Of a stretch of 11,068 nt of DNA, positions 4,811-11,068 are shown one piece after another. The notes below the pieces were generated by a model. That model ran no database searches and was not told the origin of the DNA. It saw only the letters and a program-made list of their open reading frames with translations. The translations under genes were made by a program, and so were the position numbers. Source of the DNA: Actinobacteria bacterium UBA4719 (GTDB lineage Bacteria; Actinomycetota; Actinomycetes; Actinomycetales; Dermatophilaceae); the NCBI GenBank assembly GCA_002404345.1, contig DHJN01000147.1, forward strand, positions 58,632 through 69,699, written 5' to 3'. Numbering within the stretch: position 1 is the stretch's first letter; every line of letters starts with the position of its first letter.

Positions 4811-6637
4811 GATGACCTCGGCGACCGAAAGCCATTCCAGCTCAAGGGTCTCCCGTTCGTCCACGATGGCCCGTAGCGAGTCGTTGAGCGCCAGCACAAC
4901 CGCGTGGTCGGCGGCCTGGGCCACCATCTCGACGTGGATCTTCTCCTCCTGCGCGGAGAGCTTGGACAGTTGCCGGTCGATCCGGTTCAGGTCCTTCTTC
5001 GCGTCACGCAGCTCGGCTGCGGACTGGCCGGACGCCGCGGCCCCCGCCGCATACGAAGCCGCCACGCGGGAGCCCCCGGACCCTGAGGACGACGTGGCCA
5101 ACGAGGACGCACGGGCGGCCTGACGCAGGTCGAGGTACTGCTCGACCCCGCCGGGCAGGTCCCGGACCGCAGCGTCGCCCAGCAGCGCCACCTGCCGGTC
5201 ACACATGCGCTCCAGCAGATAACGGTCATGGGAGACGACCAGCAGGGTCCCCGCCCAGCCGTCCAGCACGTCCTCCATGGACGTCAGCGTCTCGATGTCG
5301 AGGTCGTTGGTCGGCTCGTCCAGGATGAGCACGTTGGGCTCGGCCATGAGCAGACGCAGGAACTGCAACCGACGGCGCTCGCCACCTGAGAGATCGCGGA
5401 CCCGGGTCTGCTGCCGGCCGCCGCTGAAGCCCAGCCGCTTGGCCAGCTGGCTGGCGCTCACCTCCTTGTCGCCCAGGCGGGTGTACTGCTTGACGTCCTC
5501 GATGGCCTCGATGACCCGCCAGTCGGCGAACTTCTCGAGCTCGCGGACCTCCTGGGTCAGGTAGGCCATCGACACCGTCTTGCCGACCTTGCGCTTCCCC
5601 GCGGACAGCGCGATGTCCCCGTAGATCGCGCGCATCAGAGTGGACTTGCCGGAGCCGTTCACGCCGACGATGCCGATGCGGTCGCCCGGTGCGAGTCGCC
5701 AGGTCACCCGGTCAAGCAGCACCCGCTGACCGTACGCAACGCTCGCGTCGATGAGGTCCACGACGTCCTTGCCGAGCCGGGTCGTCGCGAAGCGCACCAG
5801 GGACACCTCGTCCCGGGGCGCCGGCTCGTCGGCGATCAGCTCGTTCGCCGCATCGATCCGGAACTTTGGCTTGGTGGTGCGGGCCGGCGGACCCCGGCGC
5901 AACCAGGCCAGCTCCTTGCGCAGCAGGTTGCTGCGGCGTTCTTCCGTGACGGCTGAGACCCGGTCGCGCTCCGCCTTGGCCAGCACGTATGCCGCGTAGC
6001 CGCCGTCGTAGAAGTTCACCCCACCATCGACGACCTCCCACGTCGTGGTGGCCACCTCGTCCAGGAACCAGCGGTCGTGGGTGACCGTCACGACGGCAGT
6101 GCCCGGACGGGTACGCCGGGTGGCCAGGTGGTCGGCCAGCCACGAGACGCCCTCGACATCGAGGTGGTTGGTCGGCTCGTCCAGGAGCAGCAGGTCGTGG
6201 TCGGCCGCCAGGAGGGCGGCGAGCGCCAGCCGGCGACGCTCACCACCGGACAACGGGCCCACGATGGCGTCCAGCCCACCCACGTCCGGCGCGTCGATTC
6301 CGCCGAGCAGGCCCTCGAGGATGTCGCGGATGCGTGGGTCGCCAGCCCAGACGTGCTCGGGCAGGTCCCCCAGCACGGCCTTGCGGACGGTCGCCTCGGG
6401 GTCAAGCGTGTCGACCTGGGTCAGCATGCCGACCGTCAACGACCCGAACATGGTGACGCGCCCCTCGTCCACCTGCTGGAACCCGGCAAGAACCCGCAAC
6501 AGGGTGGACTTGCCGCCACCGTTGCGTCCGACGACGCCCACGCGGGTGCCGCTGCTGACGCCGAGGGAGACGCCATCGAGTATGTGGGTGGTGCCGAGCG
6601 CCAGGGAAGCGCGTTCGACGGAGACGAGATTGGCCAT
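4805..6637 (-). CDS. ABC-F family ATPase (Uup-like)
   Basis: A 610-residue protein with two ABC ATPase domains and no membrane segments, so it is a soluble, probably ribosome-associated ABC-F protein and not a transporter. Domain 1 has Walker A GRNGGGKST (37-45), LSGGE (129-133) and DEPTNHLD (153-160), with switch His at 187. Domain 2 has GVNGSGKST (325-333), LSGGE (416-420), DEPTNDLD (440-447) and His 470. The linker ELAWLRRGPPARTTKPKFR and a charged C-terminal segment (about 540-600) that should form a coiled coil are Uup features. An Ala/Ser/Gly-rich stretch (508-540) precedes it. The ATG at 6635 lies 5 bp after the ispE stop, and AGGAG falls within the ispE end, so it is the last gene of the rpfB-rsmA-ispE run. 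Its stop lies in the last tandem repeat. Specific roles such as stalled-ribosome rescue or antibiotic resistance cannot be told apart by sequence alone. Confidence 0.95.
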   Translation of the reverse strand: MANLVSVERASLALGTTHILDGVSLGVSSGTRVGVVGRNGGGKSTLLRVLAGFQQVDEGRVTMFGSLTVGMLTQVDTLDPEATVRKAVLGDLPEHVWAGDPRIRDILEGLLGGIDAPDVGGLDAIVGPLSGGERRRLALAALLAADHDLLLLDEPTNHLDVEGVSWLADHLATRRTRPGTAVVTVTHDRWFLDEVATTTWEVVDGGVNFYDGGYAAYVLAKAERDRVSAVTEERRSNLLRKELAWLRRGPPARTTKPKFRIDAANELIADEPAPRDEVSLVRFATTRLGKDVVDLIDASVAYGQRVLLDRVTWRLAPGDRIGIVGVNGSGKSTLMRAIYGDIALSAGKRKVGKTVSMAYLTQEVRELEKFADWRVIEAIEDVKQYTRLGDKEVSASQLAKRLGFSGGRQQTRVRDLSGGERRRLQFLRLLMAEPNVLILDEPTNDLDIETLTSMEDVLDGWAGTLLVVSHDRYLLERMCDRQVALLGDAAVRDLPGGVEQYLDLRQAARASSLATSSSGSGGSRVAASYAAGAAASGQSAAELRDAKKDLNRIDRQLSKLSAQEEKIHVEMVAQAADHAVVLALNDSLRAIVDERETLELEWLSVAEVIG

Positions 6638-6642
6638 GGTGT

Positions 6643-7662
6643 TCAGCTGCTCCTGAGTCCTGCGGGGCCCGTGTGCCCGGTCTGGTGCCCGGTTGACCCG
6701 ACTGAGGCTCGGGGTCCGGAAGGTCCGGAAGGTCCGGAGGGTGCGGTGATGAGGTGGGCTCCGCGGACCGGACCGACGGCGCGTTCGACGGCTGGAGCGG
6801 AGCCCGACGCAGTGAGCGCGACGGCCAAGTCCAGACCCTGTTCGGTGTCGGAGACCAGGAAGGCGACTGTCGGTCCGGATCCGGAGACGATGCCGCCCAG
6901 AGCCCCGTGGTCCATGCCCGCGCGCAGCACCTCCTCGAGCCGAGGCTGCAGCGAAAAGGCTGCCGGCTGCAGGTCGTTGCTCAACGCTCGACCCAGGGAC
7001 GCGGCATCACCGGAGCGCAACGCGGTCATCATGGCGGCGGACGGTGCGGGCTCAGGAACCCGCCGGTTGGCCCGCAGACGGTCGCATTCGGCATACACCT
7101 TGGGGGTGGAGAGCCCGACGTCGCTGAAGGCGAGCACCCAGTGATAGCGGCCTCGCCCGAGCACCGGTGCGAGCTGGTCCCCGCGTCCTGACCCCATCGC
7201 GGTACCGCCGAGGAGTGCGAAGGGGACGTCGCTGCCCAGCTCGGCGGCCAGGTCCTCCAGGGCCGCCTTCGAGGACCCCACACCCCAGAGCGCGTCACAG
7301 GCCAGGAGTGCGCCCGCGGCGTCGGCTGACCCGCCGGCCATGCCCCCCGCGACAGGGATGTCCTTGTCGATGGTGATGTGCACGGGCACGTCGATGCTCG
7401 CCTCGCTGGCCAGCAAACGGGCTGCCTGCATGGCCAGGTTGGTGTCATCTACCGGGACCAGATCGGCGTAGGGGCCGTTGACGGTGATGCCCCAGTCGTC
7501 AGCCGCCTCGACGGTCACGTCGTCATGGAGACCGACTGCCTGGAAAACCGTTGCCAGGTGGTGGAACCCGTCGGCGCGCCGCGGACCGACCACGAGCTCG
7601 AGGTTGATCTTGGCCGGGACCCTGGCCGTGACACCGTGCACGGAGATTGCTGCGGAGCTCAT
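6643..7662 (-). CDS. ispE: IspE, 4-diphosphocytidyl-2-C-methyl-D-erythritol kinase
   Basis: This GHMP-family kinase phosphorylates the 2-hydroxyl of CDP-methylerythritol in the non-mevalonate isoprenoid pathway. There are 339 residues from the ATG at 7662. Visible motifs are [20 protein letters not shown] (15-34, catalytic-site Lys18), the ATP loop [15 protein letters not shown] (103-117), GSDVPF with catalytic Asp145, and [13 protein letters not shown] (256-268). The start overlaps the rsmA stop (ATGA), indicating translational coupling; an upstream in-frame ATG at 7794 would lie inside rsmA and is rejected. The C-terminus carries about 30 extra residues beyond the usual fold, beginning [13 protein letters not shown] and rich in Gly, Ser, Thr and His, encoded by a 9-bp tandem repeat. 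The ABC-F gene follows after 5 bp. Confidence 0.96.
   Translation of the reverse strand: MSSAAISVHGVTARVPAKINLELVVGPRRADGFHHLATVFQAVGLHDDVTVEAADDWGITVNGPYADLVPVDDTNLAMQAARLLASEASIDVPVHITIDKDIPVAGGMAGGSADAAGALLACDALWGVGSSKAALEDLAAELGSDVPFALLGGTAMGSGRGDQLAPVLGRGRYHWVLAFSDVGLSTPKVYAECDRLRANRRVPEPAPSAAMMTALRSGDAASLGRALSNDLQPAAFSLQPRLEEVLRAGMDHGALGGIVSGSGPTVAFLVSDTEQGLDLAVALTASGSAPAVERAVGPVRGAHLITAPSGPSGPSGPRASVGSTGHQTGHTGPAGLRSS
6713..6739. repeat. Three 9-bp tandem repeats inside the ispE 3' end
   Basis: Plus-strand GGTCCGGAA at 6713-6721 and 6722-6730 is followed by GGTCCGGAG at 6731-6739. The repeats stay in frame and give the Ser-Gly-Pro run in the IspE tail. Copy number could vary without breaking the reading frame. 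Confidence 0.85.
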
Positions 7663-8531
7663 CCGCTGACCAGAGCCGGGCGGGCCGCCGCGATCGCCGC
7701 GAAGGCGTGGATGTCCAGCTGCTCGCCACGGGTCCGCGGGTCCACGCCGGCAGCGCGCAGGGCCGTTTCGGCATTGGTGGCCGAGCCTGCCCACCTGGCC
7801 AGAGCAGCGCGCAAGGTCTTGCGCCGCTGGGCGAAGGCGGCGTCGATGCAGGCGAACACCTCCTTGCGGGGCGCCGGCGTCTGCGGCGGCTCACGCCGGG
7901 TCAGCGCCACCAGACCGGAGTCCACGTTCGGGGCAGGCCAGAAGACCGTGCGGCTCACCTTCCCCGTGAGCCTCACCTCGGCATACCACGCGGCCTTGAG
8001 ACTGGGGATCCCGTAGGTCTTGCTGCCCGGCGGCGCCGCGAGGCGCTCGGCCACCTCGAGCTGCACCATCACCAGCACCCGACGCAGGGTGGGAAAAGCC
8101 TCGAGAAAGCTCAGCACGACGGGGACGGAGATGTTGTAGGGCAGGTTCGCGACCAGCGCCGTCGGCTGGGGGTCGGGCAGGATGCGCACGGTCATGGCAT
8201 CCGCGAGGACGACCTCCAAGCGGTCGCTGTATGCCGGCGCGAGCGCGGCAACGGTTCCCGGCAACGCTGCCGCGAGGTTGGGGTCAACCTCGACGGCGAC
8301 GACCCGGGCGACCTGCGGAAGCAGGCCGAGGGTGAGCGAGCCAAGACCCGGTCCGATCTCGACCACGACGTCGGAGCGACCCACGTCGGCCAGCCGCACG
8401 ATCCTTCGGACCGTGTTGGCGTCGATGACGAAGTTCTGGCCCCACTGCTTGGTCGGGCGCACTCCCAGACGGCCGGCCAGCTCACGGATCTGACCGGCCC
8501 CGAGCAGCCCTGCCGGGGCGTTCTCACTCAT
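7659..8531 (-). CDS. rsmA: RsmA (KsgA), 16S rRNA adenine dimethyltransferase
   Basis: This SAM-dependent enzyme dimethylates two adjacent adenines in the 3' terminal hairpin of 16S rRNA, a late checkpoint in small-subunit maturation. The 290 residues are a normal length. Motifs seen are [10 protein letters not shown] (28-37), SAM motif [13 protein letters not shown] (56-67), EVDPN (81-85), motif IV NLPYNIS (129-135) and [13 protein letters not shown] towards the C-terminus. The ATG at 8531 is 23 bp after the rpfB stop, with a weak ribosome-binding site, so it probably depends on transcription and translation from rpfB. It overlaps ispE by 4 bp. The rpfB-ksgA-ispE order is the one seen in mycobacteria. 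Confidence 0.97.
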   Translation of the reverse strand: MSENAPAGLLGAGQIRELAGRLGVRPTKQWGQNFVIDANTVRRIVRLADVGRSDVVVEIGPGLGSLTLGLLPQVARVVAVEVDPNLAAALPGTVAALAPAYSDRLEVVLADAMTVRILPDPQPTALVANLPYNISVPVVLSFLEAFPTLRRVLVMVQLEVAERLAAPPGSKTYGIPSLKAAWYAEVRLTGKVSRTVFWPAPNVDSGLVALTRREPPQTPAPRKEVFACIDAAFAQRRKTLRAALARWAGSATNAETALRAAGVDPRTRGEQLDIHAFAAIAAARPALVSG

Positions 8532-8554
8532 GGGTGCAGCCTAAGGGAACCCGC

Positions 8555-9703
<1,149 letters not shown>

Positions 9704-9747
9704 CTAGCTCGATCCGGGCATCGTGCGACAGGCGTCCCGCACTGGTG

Positions 9748-9779
9748 AAAAATGGGTGCTCGACCGAGGTCGTGCACCC
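9748..9779 (-). terminator. Intrinsic terminator in the rpfB leader (candidate attenuator)
   Basis: On the minus strand GGGTGC (9779-9774) pairs with GCACCC (9759-9754). An A-A mismatch separates this from the inner stem CGAC-CTCG-GTCG, and an A then TTTTT (9752-9748) follows. It lies 56 bp upstream of the rpfB ATG and downstream of the likely promoter, so it is positioned to end transcription before rpfB. Confidence 0.85.
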
Positions 9780-9817
9780 CCAGTACGCGCCGTCCGAGTA
9801 CTCGCAGACCCCGGCCA
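9761..9817 (-). promoter_or_regulatory. Possible antiterminator pairing in the rpfB leader
   Basis: UGGCCGGGGUC (9817-9807) can pair over 11 positions, three of them G-U, with GACCUCGGUCG (9771-9761). The second segment is most of the terminator's inner stem and loop, so the two folds exclude each other. A small AGUAC/GUACU hairpin could form between them. This is the layout of a riboswitch or attenuator, but I recognise no known aptamer class; it does not resemble the ydaO (c-di-AMP) motif. Confidence 0.5.
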
Positions 9818-9827
9818 GAAGCCACTT

Positions 9828-9876
9828 ACCATGTCCGACCGAAGCAGCGAGGGTCAAACTCAGGAGTGAGGGTCAA
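9828..9876 (-). promoter_or_regulatory. Candidate rpfB promoter with duplicated TTGACCCTC
   Basis: On the minus strand TTGACCCTC occurs at 9876-9868 and again at 9857-9849, exactly 19 bp apart. The second TTGACC (9857-9852) is followed after 18 bp by CATGGT (9833-9828), a partial -10. Transcription would then start near 9821, giving about 70 nt up to the terminator. The first copy could be a second -35 or part of an activator site. Confidence 0.45.
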
Positions 9877-9938
9877 GCACGAGCAGGTGAGTAAGGTCAC
9901 AGAGGAGCATTCAGGTCAGGCGCGAGTCCGGAACTGGC

Positions 9939-10766
9939 TCACCAGGGCCCGTAGACCCGCTCAGAGTTGGCCGCCAACGCGGTACACAACGAGGGCACAT
10001 CCGCGTTCAGCACACCCGCCATGGCCCGCACGGTGAACGGCACGAGGTATGGCGCGTTGGTCGCCCCGCGATACGGCACGGGGGTCAGGAACGGCGCATC
10101 GGTCTCGACCAGCAGGTTGTCCGTCGGCGTGACCGAGAGCGCGTTGCGCAGGTTCCGGGCGTTCTTGAACGTCACGGTCCCGGAGAAGGACAGGAAGTAT
10201 CCCCGTTCGACGCACTCGCGCGCCATCGCGATGTCGCCCGAGAAACAGTGCAGCACCGTGTGCTCCGGCGCCACCTCCTCCGCCAGGATCCGCAGGACGT
10301 CCTCGTGCGCGTCGCGGTCGTGGATCTGCAACGCCTTGCCCGTGCGCTTGGCCAGGTCGATGTGCCAACGGAACGAGTCCTGCTGTGCCGCGACACCTTC
10401 AGGGCCGGTGCGAAAGTAGTCCAAGCCCGTCTCGCCAACCACCCGGACCCTGGGGTGGGCGGCCAGCAGCTCGATCTCGGTCCGGGCCGAGTCGACCTCG
10501 CCGCGTTCCAGCAGCCTGGGCGCTTCGTTGGGGTGCAGGGCCACCCCACCCAGCAGGGCGGCATACCGGTCAATGACCTCGACGGTGAAACGCGCGCTGG
10601 GCAGGTCGCAGCCGATCTGGACCATGCGGGGAACGCCGACCGAGGTCGCGGCCTCGATCACCGCCTGGATGTCTGGCGTGTCAGCGCCGTCGCGGGAGAG
10701 GTCGAGGTGGGTGTGGTTGTCGACGACCGGGATCGGCAGCGGGTCCGGGGCCGGCGGTTGGTTCAT
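9939..10766 (-). CDS. tatD: TatD-family metal-dependent deoxyribonuclease / hydrolase
   Basis: A 275-residue amidohydrolase-fold protein. The metal ligands of the family are in place: HTH in DNHTHLD (H18, H20), Glu112 in GETGLDYF, His149 in QIHDRDA, His173 in LHCFSGD and Asp223 in ETDAPFLTP. The family has 3'-5' exonuclease activity linked to DNA repair and turnover; protein-export roles are historical. The ATG at 10764-10766 overlaps the ancestral metG stop (ATGA). Because of an apparent indel in metG, the MetRS frame now runs into tatD without a stop, so a fused product is possible; TatD homology begins at about residue 12 and the ATG start remains usable. rpfB follows 247 bp downstream under its own control region. 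Confidence 0.95.
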   Translation of the reverse strand: MNQPPAPDPLPIPVVDNHTHLDLSRDGADTPDIQAVIEAATSVGVPRMVQIGCDLPSARFTVEVIDRYAALLGGVALHPNEAPRLLERGEVDSARTEIELLAAHPRVRVVGETGLDYFRTGPEGVAAQQDSFRWHIDLAKRTGKALQIHDRDAHEDVLRILAEEVAPEHTVLHCFSGDIAMARECVERGYFLSFSGTVTFKNARNLRNALSVTPTDNLLVETDAPFLTPVPYRGATNAPYLVPFTVRAMAGVLNADVPSLCTALAANSERVYGPW

Positions 10767-11068
10767 TCGGTGTCGGTCCCCGCCGCGAGCCGCGCAAGCT
10801 TCCTCATCGACCACCGACGGGTCCAGCTTGGTGAAGATCGGCGAAGGCTTGGAGATCGGGATGCCCACCGTGATCGGGCGTGACTGCCATCGCGGCGTGG
10901 CCGTGTAGTCGCCCGTGATGATCGGGTAGCTCTCGCCGCCGTCCAGATCGTCGACCTCGTCGATCCGGGGCATCGGCGCGATCTCGCCCTGACCGCCCAT
11001 CGCCGCGTGGACCAGGTTGCAGCTGTGCGGCAGGAAGGGGCTCAGCATCGTCGTGCAGTCGCTGACCG
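10763..11068 (-). CDS. metG: Methionyl-tRNA synthetase, C-terminal fragment, with a likely frameshift near 10800
   Basis: MetRS charges tRNA-Met with methionine. Only about the last 100 residues are inside the window, reading MLSPFLPHSCNLVHAAMGG, PMPRIDEVDDLDGG, YPIITGDYTATPRW and SPIFTKLDPSVVDEE, which is the helical anticodon-binding end of actinobacterial MetRS. After VVDEE the frame changes. The present frame gives ACAARGGDRHR and enters tatD without a stop. Shifting by one base gives KLARLAAGTDTE then TGA (10763-10765), a typical MetRS ending that overlaps the tatD ATG. The simplest ancestor is GAG GAG CTT, now GAG GAAG CTT, an extra A at about 10799-10801. It may be a sequencing error or a real mutation. 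The catalytic domain is outside the window. Confidence 0.88.

Noticed and set aside
9939..11048. A 369-residue single protein starting at ATG 11048
   Set aside because: This ATG is internal to the MetRS C-terminus. TatD homology starts at the ATG at 10766, so the long frame reflects the metG frameshift and is not a distinct gene start.

Overview
The window is chromosomal DNA from a high-GC Gram-positive actinomycete. The best guess is a member of the Micrococcales (Intrasporangiaceae-like), but that rests only on base composition, gene content and gene order. The content is mostly housekeeping: glmU, tRNA-Gln, a membrane acyl desaturase with a TetR regulator, a tam/tamR pair, an ABC-F ATPase, and the metG-tatD-rpfB-rsmA-ispE run typical of actinobacteria. 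I see no phage, insertion sequence, CRISPR array or defence island. The interest is in control regions and broken genes.

Layout. Positions 1-911 (minus) hold the N-terminal two thirds of glmU. A tRNA-Gln(TTG) follows at 1104-1185 (minus). At 1261-1297 two overlapping TACG-N4-CGTA palindromes precede a fatty acid desaturase (1324-2322, plus), which is followed 40 bp later by a TetR regulator (2363-3016, plus). A phosphoribosyltransferase (3021-3677, minus) lies downstream of a trans-aconitate methyltransferase remnant (3694-4121, minus). That remnant keeps its first 29 or so residues and its last 100 or so, but has lost the SAM-binding core. It diverges from a MarR regulator of TamR type (4179-4679, plus) across a perfect 28-bp palindrome. 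Three 32-bp tandem repeats (4715-4810) separate tamR from the convergent ABC-F gene.

The right half is one minus-strand run: metG (C-terminal part), tatD, a leader with an intrinsic terminator, rpfB, rsmA, ispE and the ABC-F ATPase. rsmA and ispE overlap by ATGA, and ispE and the ABC-F gene are 5 bp apart. This links cell-wall remodelling, ribosome maturation and isoprenoid precursor synthesis behind what looks like an RNA attenuator. metG carries an apparent 1-nt insertion near its end. It removes the normal stop and puts MetRS in frame with TatD.

The two strongest observations are the decayed tam gene facing an intact TamR operator and regulator, and the rpfB leader, where a terminator and a complementary upstream segment form a plausible two-state switch. 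Other leads are the metG-tatD frame fusion, the paired TetR-type operators, the stop-codon-containing tandem repeats and an oversized tRNA-Gln.
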